DNA of 64,000 nt, taken from the NCBI RefSeq assembly GCF_003075075.1, contig NZ_QCYM01000003.1:124001-188000 (forward strand). Direction: 5' to 3'. The position numbers were made by a program, and so were the translations under genes. This document shows, piece by piece, positions 25,876 to 35,838 of the stretch (position 1 is its first letter; each line of letters starts with the position of its first letter). The notes beneath the pieces are model-generated. The model made no database searches. It had not been told where the DNA came from and saw only the letters and a program-made list of their open reading frames with translations. Source of the DNA: Labrenzia sp. 011 (GTDB lineage: Bacteria > Pseudomonadota > Alphaproteobacteria > Rhizobiales > Stappiaceae).

Positions 25876-28236
25876 ATGGCTGTTGAGGGGATCGGGGCAC
25901 GTGCCCTGCGCAAAGAGGACAAACGCTTTCTGACCGGCAAGGGCCGGTACACGGACGACATGGTTGCACCGGGCATGGGCTTTGCGGCCTTCGTGCGTTC
26001 GCCGCACGCTCACGCAAGGATAAAGGGAATTGACACCAGTGCCGCGCTGGCGATGCCGGGCGTCGACGCGGTCCTGACCGGCGACCAGCTGGTGGGGGAC
26101 GGTATCGGCAACCTGATCTGCGGCTGGATGATCCATTCCAAGGACGGGACGCCGATGAAAATGGGCGGCTGGCGCGCGCTCGAGCCGGAAATCGTCCGGT
26201 ATGTCGGCCAGGCCGTTGCGGTGGTGATCGCCGATACGCTCGGGCAGGCCCGCGATGCGGCCGACGTGGTGGTTGTGGACTATGAAGAATTGCCGGCGGT
26301 CATTGATGCAGTCGCCGCCATGGGGCCGGATGCGCCGCAAATTCATCCGGAAGCCGAAGACAATCTGATTTTCGACTGGGAAATCGGTGATGACGCAGCC
26401 GTCAATGCCGCCTTCGAGAAAGCCGCTCATGTCACGCGGTTGAACATCCGGAACAACCGGCTCGCCCCCAATCCGATGGAACCACGGGCTGCGCTGGCAG
26501 ACTATGATTCCGCCGAGGAGCATTACACGCTCCACACCACTTCGCAGAATCCGCATGTGGCACGCCTGGTACTGTCGGCCTTCTACAATGTCGCGCCGGA
26601 ACACAAGTTGCGCGTGATCGCACCTGATGTGGGGGGCGGTTTCGGCACGAAGATCTATGTCTATCCCGAAGAGATGGTGTGCCTGTGGGCCTCCAAGCGT
26701 GCGGGCCGACCGGTCAAATGGGTCTGCGACCGCACCGAAGCCTTCCTCACGGATGCCCATGGGCGTGATCACCAGTCCGAAGCCGAACTGGCGCTCGACG
26801 CGGACAAAAAGATCATCGGTTTGCGGGTGAAGACGGTGGCAAACATCGGCGCCTACATGTCCCTGTTCTCTTCTGCGGTGCCGACCTATCTCTATGCGAC
26901 ACTGCTTTCCGGCCAGTACGACATTCCGGCCATCCACGCCAATGTGAAGGCGGTCTACACCAACACGACGCCGGTCGATGCCTATCGCGGGGCAGGGAGG
27001 CCGGAAGCCACCTACCTCATTGAGCGACTCATGGAAACGGCGGCGCGTGAAGTGGGCCTGTCTCCGGCCGAATTCCGTCGCAGGAATTTCGTCAGGACCT
27101 TCCCGCATCAGACGCCGGTCATCATGTGTTATGATGCAGGCGACTATGACGCGACACTGGATGCGGCCTTGAAGGCAGCCGATTATGACGGCTTTGCCGC
27201 CCGCAAGGCGGACGCCGCCGCGCGCGGGAAACTGCGCGGTATCGGCATCTCCTGCTACATTGAGGCCTGCGGCATTGCGCCATCGGCTGCTGTCGGCTCC
27301 CTCGGGGCCGGGGTCGGCCTGTGGGAATCCGCCGAGGTGCGGGTGAACCCGATCGGCACGATCGAGGTTCTCACCGGTTCCCACAGCCATGGGCAGGGTC
27401 ATGAAACCACCTTTTCCCAGCTGGTATGCGAGCGGTTCGGTCTCGACACCGACTCGGTCGCAATCGTCCATGGCGATACGGACAAGGTGCAGTTCGGCAT
27501 GGGCACCTACGGGTCTCGCTCCGGCGCGGTCGGCATGTCCGCTGTGGTCAAGGCGCTCGACAAGGTTGAGGCGAAGGCGAAAAAGATCGCCGCTCATCTC
27601 ATGGAAGCCTCGGAAGGCGACATCCAGATCGAAGGCGGTGAACTGAAGGTCGCCGGCACGGACAAGAAGCTCTCCTTCACCGAAGTGGCACTTGCCGCCT
27701 ATACGGCTCACAATCTGCCCGAAGGCATGGAGCCGGGACTGAAGGAAGGGGCCTTCTATGACCCGACGAACTTCACCTTCCCGGCAGGGACCTATGTCTG
27801 TGAGGTCGAGGTGGATCCGGAAACCGGCAAGACCGAGATCGTCAACTTCGTTGCCGCCGACGATTTCGGCAAGGTGATCAACCCGATGATCGTGGAAGGA
27901 CAGGTTCACGGCGGCCTGGTTCAGGGGATCGGTCAGGCGCTACTTGAAAATGTCACCTATGACGACAACGGTCAGCTTCTGACGGCATCCTTCATGGACT
28001 ACGCCATGCCGCGCGCCGATGACGTTCCCTTCTTCAACCTCTCCACCCACGAGACGCTGTGCCCGGGCAATCCGCTGGGCATCAAGGGATGTGGCGAGGC
28101 TGGTGCGATCGGGTCGCCTCCGGCCGTCATCAACGCAATTACGGATGCGATCGGCAGCAACGACCTGACCATGCCGGCAAAGCCGGAAAAGGTCTGGGCT
28201 TTGTATCACTCCTCCATGAAGGAGGCCGCCGAATAG
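25876..28236 (+). CDS. Form II CO-dehydrogenase-like molybdopterin subunit (CoxL-like)
   Basis: This is the catalytic subunit of a molybdenum hydroxylase, 786 residues. Mo-cofactor-binding motifs include G-G-G-F-G-T-K (253-259) and G-Q-G-H-E-T, and the catalytic glutamate lies in K-G-C-G-E-A-G (Glu741). The active-site loop reads A-Y-R-G-A-G-R (369-375), the form II signature, not the form I A-Y-x-C-S-F-R whose Cys holds the Mo-Cu centre of true CO dehydrogenase. CO oxidation is therefore unproven and another aldehyde or heterocycle is possible. An AAGGGAGAG site precedes the ATG. Confidence 0.93.
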   Translation: MAVEGIGARALRKEDKRFLTGKGRYTDDMVAPGMGFAAFVRSPHAHARIKGIDTSAALAMPGVDAVLTGDQLVGDGIGNLICGWMIHSKDGTPMKMGGWRALEPEIVRYVGQAVAVVIADTLGQARDAADVVVVDYEELPAVIDAVAAMGPDAPQIHPEAEDNLIFDWEIGDDAAVNAAFEKAAHVTRLNIRNNRLAPNPMEPRAALADYDSAEEHYTLHTTSQNPHVARLVLSAFYNVAPEHKLRVIAPDVGGGFGTKIYVYPEEMVCLWASKRAGRPVKWVCDRTEAFLTDAHGRDHQSEAELALDADKKIIGLRVKTVANIGAYMSLFSSAVPTYLYATLLSGQYDIPAIHANVKAVYTNTTPVDAYRGAGRPEATYLIERLMETAAREVGLSPAEFRRRNFVRTFPHQTPVIMCYDAGDYDATLDAALKAADYDGFAARKADAAARGKLRGIGISCYIEACGIAPSAAVGSLGAGVGLWESAEVRVNPIGTIEVLTGSHSHGQGHETTFSQLVCERFGLDTDSVAIVHGDTDKVQFGMGTYGSRSGAVGMSAVVKALDKVEAKAKKIAAHLMEASEGDIQIEGGELKVAGTDKKLSFTEVALAAYTAHNLPEGMEPGLKEGAFYDPTNFTFPAGTYVCEVEVDPETGKTEIVNFVAADDFGKVINPMIVEGQVHGGLVQGIGQALLENVTYDDNGQLLTASFMDYAMPRADDVPFFNLSTHETLCPGNPLGIKGCGEAGAIGSPPAVINAITDAIGSNDLTMPAKPEKVWALYHSSMKEAAE

Positions 28237-28384
28237 ATGACGCAGTCCGTTGTGGATCGCCGGGCTCCGGCGGATCCGCCCGACAAGCGGATCCGGATGG
28301 CCTCCGACAAGGATGGTCAGCGGAAGTCACTGGTTCCATTAGCCGTTTTAAGAAACCTGAACCCATCCATATGGGAGACACGAC

Positions 28385-29185
28385 ATGTATGAAACAAATT
28401 ATCACCGTGCCGGATCGGTGGCCGATGCTGTCCGTATGCTCACTGAAGCCGAAGACGGTAAATTCCTGGCCGGGGGGCAGACGCTGCTGCCGACCATGAA
28501 GCAGCGTCTGGCGGCTCCATCCGACTTGGTGGACATCACGAAAATTCCGGACATGAAGGGTATTCGTGAAGAGGGAAACCAGATCGTCATCGGTGCCGCG
28601 ACACCTCACGCCGAAGTCGCTGCCTCTGCTCTGGTCAAATCCAGACTTCCGGGGCTTGCCACCCTTGCCGGTGGCATCGGAGACCCGGCCGTGCGCCACA
28701 TGGGAACGATCGGAGGCTCGATCGCCAACAACGATCCGGCCGCGGATTATCCGGCTGCGCTTGTCGGACTGGGAGCGAGCGTGACGACCAGCAAGCGGAC
28801 GCTTGCGGCAGAAGATTTCTTCATCGGAATGTTCGATACGGCACTCGATGAAGATGAAATCGTCATCTCCGTTGCCTTTCCGGCAGCCGAGAAGTCGGCG
28901 TATGCCAAATATCCCAATCCTGCCTCCCGTTATGCGATGGCCGGAGTATTCGTCGCCCGGCACGCAGACGGTTCCGTTCGCGTGGCGGTCACAGGCGCAG
29001 GGCAATCCGGTGTCTTCCGGGTAGACGGTATGGAAGATGCGCTGGCCGCAAACTGGTCTCCCGAGGCCGTGGCCGAAATGAGCCTCGATTCCAGCAACAT
29101 GCTGCATGACGTTCACGGATCTGCCCGCTATCGGGCAAACCTGGTGACGGTCATGGCAAAACGGGCTGTTGCTGCCGCAGGCTGA
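28385..29185 (+). CDS. Molybdenum hydroxylase FAD subunit (CoxM-like)
   Basis: The 266-residue FAD-binding subunit passes electrons from the iron-sulfur clusters to quinone or another acceptor. FAD motifs are present: A-G-G-Q-T-L-L-P (residues 30-37) and T-I-G-G-S-I-A-N-N-D-P-A-A-D near 112-125. It closes the cluster, 148 bp after the large subunit, and a strong terminator follows. Spacing is wide for an operon, but all subunits share strand and stoichiometric need. Confidence 0.92.
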   Translation: MYETNYHRAGSVADAVRMLTEAEDGKFLAGGQTLLPTMKQRLAAPSDLVDITKIPDMKGIREEGNQIVIGAATPHAEVAASALVKSRLPGLATLAGGIGDPAVRHMGTIGGSIANNDPAADYPAALVGLGASVTTSKRTLAAEDFFIGMFDTALDEDEIVISVAFPAAEKSAYAKYPNPASRYAMAGVFVARHADGSVRVAVTGAGQSGVFRVDGMEDALAANWSPEAVAEMSLDSSNMLHDVHGSARYRANLVTVMAKRAVAAAG

Positions 29186-29214
29186 CACGTCGTGGCACGA
29201 AGGCGCAAGAGTCG

Positions 29215-29242
29215 AGCCCGGCCACCAGGTGGCCGGGCTTTT
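29215..29242 (+). terminator. Rho-independent terminator of the Cox-like cluster
   Basis: AGCCCGGCCACC and GGTGGCCGGGCT are perfect 12-base complements around a single A, followed by TTTT. It lies between the convergent CoxM-like gene and moeA. Confidence 0.85.
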
Positions 29243-29257
29243 CATATGCCTGGATTG

Positions 29258-30463
29258 TCAGAGAATCAGGACCGGTACCGCCGTTCCGGCGTCTTGGGCA
29301 GGGGCGTGTGGCGGACGGATGATGAGCGCTCCGGATTTTGCCAGCAGGCCGAGCATGGAACTGTCCTGACGGGAAAACGGCGTTGCGACCAGGTGACCGT
29401 CCGCGTCTTCGGAAAGGCCGGCACGGATATAGTCCTGCCGGCGGTCGTTTTCCGGCAGAGCCTTTCCCAGTATGGCGCGTTTCGGTGCGTCGGCTGCCGG
29501 CGGTTGTCCGAGCATCGCCTGCAGCAGCGGCTTCAGAAACAGCAGGCCGCAGACCATGCTGGAAACCGGATTGCCGGGTAGGCCGAGTACTTTCGTTCTG
29601 CCGAGACGGCCGGCCATCAACGGCTTGCCCGGGCGCATGGCAATCCGCCAGAAGGACAGATCCATGCCTTCCTGCCCCAGAACCTCCTGAACGATGTCAT
29701 GATCGCCGACGGAAGCGCCGCCAAGCGTCACGAGAATATCCGCGTCTTCGATGATGGCTCTGCGGATATGGGTGGCAAGTTCGACCGGCTCGTCCCGGGA
29801 TATGCCCAGATCCACAGGCTGCCCGCCGCAGTCGGCCACAAGCGCGGCAATGCCTATATGGTTGGACGCGATGATCTGATCGGGACCCGGTTCCGTTCCC
29901 GGTGGGACCAGTTCATCTCCGGTCGCCAGAATGGCGACTTTCGGTTTGCGGATGACCGGAAGCTCGGCATGGTTCATGGCCGCGGCAAGGGCCAGATGGC
30001 GGTAGTCCAGTCTGAGCGGCGGTTCAAGAAGAACATCGCCGCTTGAAAAATCCAGACCGGCCGGCCGGACAAAGGCTCCTTTTTGCGGGGGGGCCAGAAC
30101 CGTGATCCGGTCGCCCGAACGCTGTGCATTTTCCTGGATGAGAATCGTGTCCGCACCATCGGGAAGCGGGGCGCCGGTGAAGATGCGCACGCTCTGGCCT
30201 GATGCGACGTGCCCCGGAAATCCATGGCCCGCCGGGGCTTCTCCGATTACCTGCAGCTGTGTTCCGTCTGCGGCAAGATCCTCGTGACGGATCGCGTAAC
30301 CGTCCATCGCCGAGGCGGCAAAGGGTGGCTGGGTGCGCGTCGATATGAGCGCTTCGGCGAGGAAACGGTTGTTGGCCTGCTCGAGAGAAACGGTTTCCGT
30401 TTCCAGCGAGGATACGCCTGCAAGAAGTTTTTCTAGTGCCTCGGCGACTGGCATCAGGCTCAT
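29258..30463 (-). CDS. moeA: Molybdopterin molybdenumtransferase MoeA
   Basis: MoeA inserts molybdate into adenylylated molybdopterin, the last step of Mo cofactor synthesis in the cytoplasm. The 401-residue protein has the N-terminal domain (A-M-D-G-Y-A-I-R, residues 52-59) and the MoCF-biosynthesis fold with L-A-T-G-D-E-L-V-P-P-G and T-L-G-G-A-S-V-G-D-H-D. The start ATG overlaps the moaC stop. It is convergent with the Cox-like enzyme genes, which need the cofactor. Confidence 0.95.
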   Translation of the reverse strand: MSLMPVAEALEKLLAGVSSLETETVSLEQANNRFLAEALISTRTQPPFAASAMDGYAIRHEDLAADGTQLQVIGEAPAGHGFPGHVASGQSVRIFTGAPLPDGADTILIQENAQRSGDRITVLAPPQKGAFVRPAGLDFSSGDVLLEPPLRLDYRHLALAAAMNHAELPVIRKPKVAILATGDELVPPGTEPGPDQIIASNHIGIAALVADCGGQPVDLGISRDEPVELATHIRRAIIEDADILVTLGGASVGDHDIVQEVLGQEGMDLSFWRIAMRPGKPLMAGRLGRTKVLGLPGNPVSSMVCGLLFLKPLLQAMLGQPPAADAPKRAILGKALPENDRRQDYIRAGLSEDADGHLVATPFSRQDSSMLGLLAKSGALIIRPPHAPAQDAGTAVPVLIL

Positions 30464-30975
30464 CAGGTGCCGCCTTCGCTGCCGTCTTTGTCCAGCGTCC
30501 AGTGACCGCTTTTGCCGCCGGCCTTTTCGACCAGCCGGATGTCGCCGATCACCATGCCCCGGTCGACCGCCTTGGCCATGTCGTAGATAGTCAGGCAGGC
30601 GAGGGAGCAGGCCGTGAGCGCTTCCATCTCGACTCCCGTCTGCCCGCTGACCCTGGTGGTGGCGGTCACGATCAGGCCCGGCAAGGCGTCGTCGGGTTCA
30701 AATTCGAGGGACACTTTCGACAGCATCAGCGGATGGCAGAGCGGGATCAGTTCGTGAGTCTTCTTGGCGGCGAGAATGCCGGCGATACGGGCGGTTCCGA
30801 TCACGTCGCCCTTTTTGGCATTGCCGCTGCGGATCAGGTCCAGCGTTTCCCGGCGCATGGTCACCGACCCTCTGGCAACCGCCGTCCGGTGCGTGACGTT
30901 CTTTTCGGAGACGTCCACCATGTTGGCGGCGCCGGTTTCATCCAGATGGGTGAGCGTCGGTTCCTGTCCGGCCAT
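30463..30975 (-). CDS. moaC: Cyclic pyranopterin monophosphate synthase MoaC
   Basis: MoaC with MoaA converts GTP to cyclic pyranopterin monophosphate. The 170-residue protein has the family motifs [14 protein letters not shown] near the N-terminus, I-P-L-C-H-P-L (residues 76-82) and G-V-E-M-E-A-L-T-A. It lies 5 bp after trpC and overlaps moeA, forming trpD-trpC-moaC-moeA, an order conserved in rhizobia. moaA is elsewhere. Confidence 0.95.
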   Translation of the reverse strand: MAGQEPTLTHLDETGAANMVDVSEKNVTHRTAVARGSVTMRRETLDLIRSGNAKKGDVIGTARIAGILAAKKTHELIPLCHPLMLSKVSLEFEPDDALPGLIVTATTRVSGQTGVEMEALTACSLACLTIYDMAKAVDRGMVIGDIRLVEKAGGKSGHWTLDKDGSEGGT

Positions 30976-30980
30976 TTCGC

Positions 30981-31793
30981 CTAGACCGCTCTGGACAGCG
31001 CAGGGCGGGCCAGCAAGGCCCGGGTTGCCGCCGTGACATCGTCCTGCCGCATCAGGCTTTCCCCGATCAGGAAGGTGGAAATTCCGACCTTGTTCATGCG
31101 TTCCAGGTCCGCGGGTGTGAACAGTCCGGATTCCCCCACCACGATCCTGTCCGACGGTACCTGCGGCGCCAGTTCCTCGCTGGTTTCCAGCCGGGTTTCA
31201 AAGGTCTTCAGATTGCGGTTGTTGATGCCCATGAGCGGCGAGGAGAGGTTGAGCGCGCGTTCCAGCTCACTGGCGTCGTGGACTTCCAGCAGCACGTCCA
31301 TGTCAAGGCCGAACGCGGTTTCTTCCAACGCCCGGGCCGTCGCATCGTCGACTGCGGCGAGAATGATCAGGATGCAGTCCGCACCCCAGGCACGCGCCTC
31401 ATGAACCTGATAGGTGTCGTAGAGAAAATCCTTCCGCAGCGCGGGCAGGGAGACCGCATCACGGGCAGCGGTCAGAAATTCCGGTTTTCCCTGGAAGGAC
31501 GGCGTATCGGTGAGCACCGACAGACAGGCGGCGCCGCCTGCTTCATAGGCTCTGGCTAGTTGCGGCGGATTGAAGTCTTCCCGGATCAGCCCCTTGGAAG
31601 GACTGGCCTTCTTGATTTCGGCGATCAGGGCAAAGTCGCCGTCAGCATGTTTTGCCCTGATGGCGTTCGCAAACCCGCGCGGCGCGGGAAGGTCCGCGAT
31701 GCGCGCCCTGAGGTCCGCCAGGGATACCCGGGCTTTGGCAGCGGCGATTTCCTCACGCTTGTAGGCTTCGATTTTCTGCAGGATATCAGACAT
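30981..31793 (-). CDS. trpC: Indole-3-glycerol phosphate synthase TrpC
   Basis: TrpC closes the indole ring in tryptophan synthesis. The 270-residue TIM barrel has [12 protein letters not shown] (catalytic Lys), L-R-K-D-F-L-Y-D and G-I-N-N-R-N-L. The start at 31793 (M-S-D-I-L-Q-K-I) matches family N-termini; an upstream in-frame ATG would extend into trpD. It is 4 bp after the trpD stop. Confidence 0.96.
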   Translation of the reverse strand: MSDILQKIEAYKREEIAAAKARVSLADLRARIADLPAPRGFANAIRAKHADGDFALIAEIKKASPSKGLIREDFNPPQLARAYEAGGAACLSVLTDTPSFQGKPEFLTAARDAVSLPALRKDFLYDTYQVHEARAWGADCILIILAAVDDATARALEETAFGLDMDVLLEVHDASELERALNLSSPLMGINNRNLKTFETRLETSEELAPQVPSDRIVVGESGLFTPADLERMNKVGISTFLIGESLMRQDDVTAATRALLARPALSRAV

Positions 31794-31797
31794 TTGC

Positions 31798-32811
31798 CTA
31801 TCCGTTCGAGGCTGCGACGAGTTTCTCAAGGGTGTCGGCCGCCGAACCATTGTCAATCGCGGCGGCTGCCATGTCGACGCCGGTTTTCAGGCTGTCCACC
31901 CTGTCGGCAACCATCAGGGAAGCGGCGGCGTTGAAGAGCACGATGTCCCGGTAGGCGTTTCTGGTGCCTGCCAATACGTCCCTCAGAGCCTTTGCGTTGT
32001 CCGCTGGAAGTCCGCCCTTCAGGTCTTCTGGCCTGGCAAGCGGCAAGCCGACCTGATCCGGGGAAATCTCGAAGGATCTGATCGCACCGCCTTCCAGTGC
32101 GCTCACGAATGTCGGGCCTGTGGTGGTTATTTCGTCCATTCCGTCGGAGCCATGGACGACCCATGCCTTTTCCGAGCCGAGGTCCTTGAGTGCCCGGGCA
32201 ACCGGCTCGACCCATTCACGGGCAAAAACGCCGACCATCTGGCGTTTGACACCGGCCGGATTGGACAGGGGACCGAGCAGATTGAAAATCGTCCTCGTGC
32301 CGAGCTCCATCCGCGTCGGGCCGACATGTTTCATGGCTGCGTGATGCAGCGGCGCGAACATGAAGCCTATCCCGGCCTTGTGGATGCACTCGGAAATCCT
32401 CTCAGGCGGGATATCGATATTGACGCCCAGCTCCGCCAGGGCTTCCGAGGCGCCGGATCTGGATGACAGGGAGCGGTTGCCGTGTTTGGCAACCGGGACG
32501 CCACAGGCGGCAACCACGATCGCCGTGCAGGTGGATATGTTGTAGGACCCGGAGTTGTCGCCACCGGTGCCGACGATATCTATGGCGTCTGCCGGTGCCG
32601 ATACGGGCAGCATTTTGGCGCGCATGGTGGCAACCGCACCGGTCACCTCGGCGATGCTTTCGCCGCGCACCCGCAGAGCCATCAGGAAACCGCCCAACTG
32701 TGAAGGTGTTGCTGCGCCCGACAGGATCACTTCAAAGGCTTCCCGGGCCTCTTCCGGGTTCAATGCATGGCCATCGGCGACCTTGGCAAGGAAGTCTTTG
32801 AACGTGCTCAT
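31798..32811 (-). CDS. trpD: Anthranilate phosphoribosyltransferase TrpD
   Basis: TrpD transfers phosphoribose from PRPP to anthranilate. The 337-residue protein contains the PRPP/Mg motifs D-I-V-G-T-G-G-D (residues 78-85) and [13 protein letters not shown]. There is no glutaminase fusion. It lies 24 bp after the ppiD-like gene and next to trpC; trpE and trpG are not in this window. Confidence 0.96.
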   Translation of the reverse strand: MSTFKDFLAKVADGHALNPEEAREAFEVILSGAATPSQLGGFLMALRVRGESIAEVTGAVATMRAKMLPVSAPADAIDIVGTGGDNSGSYNISTCTAIVVAACGVPVAKHGNRSLSSRSGASEALAELGVNIDIPPERISECIHKAGIGFMFAPLHHAAMKHVGPTRMELGTRTIFNLLGPLSNPAGVKRQMVGVFAREWVEPVARALKDLGSEKAWVVHGSDGMDEITTTGPTFVSALEGGAIRSFEISPDQVGLPLARPEDLKGGLPADNAKALRDVLAGTRNAYRDIVLFNAAASLMVADRVDSLKTGVDMAAAAIDNGSAADTLEKLVAASNG

Positions 32812-32835
32812 GTCATCAATCCGCTTGTCGTGAAA

Positions 32836-34728
32836 TCAGTTCAGGTTCAGCCCGATCGCCTGGGAAACGGCTGCATTGTTGATTTCGACACCTGCCTTGT
32901 TTTCCCGGTCGGTGATGAACTGGCCCAGCAGGGAGTCCTGTATCTGCTGGGACATTTGCTGGCCCAACGCAGCGACTTCAGGTGCGGAGGCATCGAATTC
33001 CGGAACGGTGGCACCGGTGACCTGCAGCACAAGCTTCCCTGTACCATCGGCTGTGTCCGTGGCCGCGGTCGTGCCCACAGGCCCGCCGAAGGCCGCGGAG
33101 ACCGCGTCCTGACCGAGGTCGCCGGACGGGGAGTTCCGTGTCAGGCCGGTTGCCTTGCGCACCTCAAGCCCGGTTTCTTCCGCCAGGGCCTGAAGAGACG
33201 TTCCGCTTTCGGCCTTCGCGCGCAGGTCTGCCGCCGTTTCGGTCAGCCGTCTTGCGAGTTCGTCTGTCTTCCATGCGGCAACAACATCGTCCCTGACTTC
33301 GTCAAGGGTCCGGTCACGGGAGGGGGTCACCTTGGTGACCTCGTACCAGAGAAAGCCCCGGTCGCCGAGCTGGAGGACATCGTTTTCGATGCCGATATCG
33401 CTGTCGAAGGCCCCCGCAGTCAGGCCTTCGGCGTCCGGCAGATCGACGTCCCCGCCGGTCATGGACTTGCCGGATGCATCGAAGGCTTCCGGCGACGCGA
33501 CGGTCAGCGAAAATCGTTCGCCGATTTCCTCCAGAAGCGCACCGCCGGCGCGGGCATCCTCGATTTCATCGAGAAGATCGAGAATTTCCCGTTCGGCCTG
33601 TTCCCTGGCCAGTTCGTCGATGATTCCGTCCTTCACTTCGTCAAACGGCTGCGTGCTTTCCGGCAGGACTTCCTGAACGTTCAGGATAACCGTGGAAAAC
33701 CGTCCTTCGACGGGGGAGCTGGTTGCCCCTTCTTCCAGCGAGAACGCGGCTTCGCCAAGGGTTTCATCGAGAAAGTCGGCCTTCGGCATCACACCGAGGG
33801 ATACGTCGTTGTCGCTGAGGTTGCGATCGCTCATGAGGTCTTCGAAAGTCTTGCCGTTTGCAAGCTCAGCGGCGGCTTCTTCGGCTGCGGTCTGTGACTG
33901 GAACGTCATCTGACGCACTTTCCGGCGCTCCGGCTGAGAGAAGTCATCGCTGCGGCGCTCGTATTCGGCGCGCGCATCTTCTTCGGTGATGTCGTCCGGG
34001 CGAGCGACAGCGTCCGGCGTCAACGCGACATATTTTATCTCGCGGTATTCGGGAGCGCGGAAATCATCCTTGTTGTCCTCGAAATAGCTGGCCAGTACGT
34101 CGTCTGCCGGATCCTCTATTTCTCCGATGAAATCCGCGGTAACCAGAAGATAGTCGGCGTCGCGGGTTTCGCGCTGGTAGGTGTCGAGAACCTCCAGATA
34201 GCTGACCGGTGCCTTCATGCCGCCGGCCAGACCTTCTGCGAGCTGGCTTCTTTCGGCGATGGCCCGGCGCTGGAGCACATATTCGTCCTCACGATACCCG
34301 TTGGCCTGAAGCACCTGCTGCAGGCGGCTGCGGTCGTAGCGGCCGCCGGGCCCCTGAAAGGCGGGATCGGACTGGATGATGGTCGCGAGCCGCGCGTCCG
34401 AGACGCCAAGGTTCAGGTTCCGGGCCGTGTCGTTCATGGCCGCTTCGGCGATCAACTTGCCGAGAGACTGCTGCGGCACGCCCAGCGAAGCGCCTTCGGC
34501 AGGCGTCAACGGGCGGCCGAACTGCTGGCCGAACCTGTTGAGATCCTGGCGGTAGGTCCGGTCGAAATCGAAAAGGGAGATGTCCGTGTTGCCGACCTTG
34601 GCCACGGTGTCCTGGTTTATGTTCCCCAGAAAACCGCTTACTCCCCAGACGGCGAAGCTGAAAATAAGCAGAGCGATAAACAGTTTGGCAAACCAGGTGC
34701 CAGCGCCCCTGCGCAGCGCGTCAAGCAT
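32836..34728 (-). CDS. PpiD-like membrane-anchored peptidyl-prolyl isomerase/chaperone
   Basis: The 630-residue protein has one N-terminal membrane helix (residues 12-31, followed by V-S-G-F-L-G), an SurA_N-type chaperone segment and a central parvulin-like region (A-D-F-L-D-E-T-L-G-E-A-A-F-S-L, near residue 320). PpiD helps periplasmic folding near the Sec translocon. It leads the trpDC-moaC-moeA run in rhizobia. Parvulin catalytic residues look weak, as usual for PpiD, so the role may be mainly chaperone. Confidence 0.88.
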   Translation of the reverse strand: MLDALRRGAGTWFAKLFIALLIFSFAVWGVSGFLGNINQDTVAKVGNTDISLFDFDRTYRQDLNRFGQQFGRPLTPAEGASLGVPQQSLGKLIAEAAMNDTARNLNLGVSDARLATIIQSDPAFQGPGGRYDRSRLQQVLQANGYREDEYVLQRRAIAERSQLAEGLAGGMKAPVSYLEVLDTYQRETRDADYLLVTADFIGEIEDPADDVLASYFEDNKDDFRAPEYREIKYVALTPDAVARPDDITEEDARAEYERRSDDFSQPERRKVRQMTFQSQTAAEEAAAELANGKTFEDLMSDRNLSDNDVSLGVMPKADFLDETLGEAAFSLEEGATSSPVEGRFSTVILNVQEVLPESTQPFDEVKDGIIDELAREQAEREILDLLDEIEDARAGGALLEEIGERFSLTVASPEAFDASGKSMTGGDVDLPDAEGLTAGAFDSDIGIENDVLQLGDRGFLWYEVTKVTPSRDRTLDEVRDDVVAAWKTDELARRLTETAADLRAKAESGTSLQALAEETGLEVRKATGLTRNSPSGDLGQDAVSAAFGGPVGTTAATDTADGTGKLVLQVTGATVPEFDASAPEVAALGQQMSQQIQDSLLGQFITDRENKAGVEINNAAVSQAIGLNLN

Positions 34729-34757
34729 GACGTCTCCCGTAAGTCTTGTTTTGCATC

Positions 34758-34798
34758 GGCCGGATTTCCGGCCTGCGATTTATCCGGCCCAGGCCGGA
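34758..34798. repeat. Two tandem perfect dyads between ppiD-like gene and tpiA
   Basis: GGCCGGA-TT-TCCGGCC (34758-34773) is followed 9 nt later by TCCGGCC-CA-GGCCGGA (34783-34798). The two share the same 7-mers in opposite order. They lie in the divergent promoter region and may be a REP-like element or tandem operator sites. Confidence 0.6.
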
Positions 34799-34970
34799 GC
34801 GGGCGGATCATAATGACGCGGCGCCGCAGCCGCAAGGCGGACCGGACACAAACTTTGCTTGCAACCCCATGGCCCGGAACGGAATTTCACAGGGACACGC
34901 AGATTGCATCATTTCGGCGCTTCTGCTCTATAGGCGGCAAACGAGAATAAACCCCGGAAGGATGCAGATA

Positions 34971-35729
34971 ATGGGCGTGACGATCAAACCGCTGGTGGCC
35001 GGAAACTGGAAGATGAACGGCCTGAAATCCAATCTGGCGGAATTCTACAAGATGAGGGCAGGGATCTCCGATGATCTGGCCGCAGCCGTAGACGCCATGA
35101 TCTGCCCTCCCGCGACATTGATTGCCGTTCTTGCGCAAAGTTCGCAGGGCGGGCAGATCGCCCTGGGTGGCCAGGATTGTCACGCCGAGCCCTCCGGCGC
35201 GCATACCGGCGATCTTTCCGCCGAAATGCTGAAGGATGCGGGGGCAGGAGCTGTTATCGTCGGCCATTCGGAGCGGCGCGCGGATCACGGTGAAACGGAT
35301 GCGGATGTCCAGGCCAAGGCGCGGGCCGCCTGGCGGGCGGGCCTGACGGCCATCATCTGTGTCGGGGAAACCGAAGCGGAACGAAAGGCGGGACAGGCCG
35401 TCGCGGTCGTCGAACGCCAGCTCGACGGCTCCGTTCCGGACGGAGCAACGGCGCAAAACACGATTGTCGCCTACGAACCGGTCTGGGCGATCGGAACCGG
35501 ACTGACCCCCACGGCCGATGATGTGCAGGATATGCACAAGGCCATGCGGGACAATCTGACGGGCAGATTTGCCGGTGCGGGAGAAGCGATGCGTCTTCTT
35601 TATGGAGGCTCGGTCAAGCCCGCCAATGCCGGGGAACTCATGGCGGTTGCCAATGTCAACGGCGCCCTCGTGGGCGGTGCGAGCCTGACCGCAGATGCCT
35701 TTTTGGGAATACTCGCAGCCTATTCCTGA
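34971..35729 (+). CDS. tpiA: Triosephosphate isomerase TpiA
   Basis: TpiA interconverts dihydroxyacetone phosphate and glyceraldehyde 3-phosphate. The 252-residue TIM barrel has N-W-K-M-N-G near the start, the catalytic His in V-I-V-G-H-S-E-R-R, the catalytic Glu in [11 protein letters not shown] and the phosphate loop Y-G-G-S-V-K. The ATG at 34971 is 9 bp from a GGAAGG site; an ATG at 34962 lies directly against it. It heads tpiA-secG-pyrG, a common alphaproteobacterial order. Confidence 0.96.
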   Translation: MGVTIKPLVAGNWKMNGLKSNLAEFYKMRAGISDDLAAAVDAMICPPATLIAVLAQSSQGGQIALGGQDCHAEPSGAHTGDLSAEMLKDAGAGAVIVGHSERRADHGETDADVQAKARAAWRAGLTAIICVGETEAERKAGQAVAVVERQLDGSVPDGATAQNTIVAYEPVWAIGTGLTPTADDVQDMHKAMRDNLTGRFAGAGEAMRLLYGGSVKPANAGELMAVANVNGALVGGASLTADAFLGILAAYS

Positions 35730-35838
35730 GCAGCGGTTCTTGAAGCTTCTTCGACGAAGGCGCAAATGTAGGGTGGAAAGCTGCCGGTGTCTGGTGTAGA
35801 AGGCCGCAAATCTTGAATTCAATACAGAATGGCGTTCG

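Noticed and set aside
25804..27909. A 701-codon open frame antisense to the CoxL-like gene
   Set aside because: The product is His/Arg/Gly-rich low-information sequence typical of antisense frames; the plus-strand gene has all catalytic motifs.
28237..28392. A 51-codon frame starting directly after the CoxL-like stop
   Set aside because: The ATG lies on the stop codon without a ribosome site, the product is Arg/Pro-rich and it overlaps the CoxM-like start out of frame.
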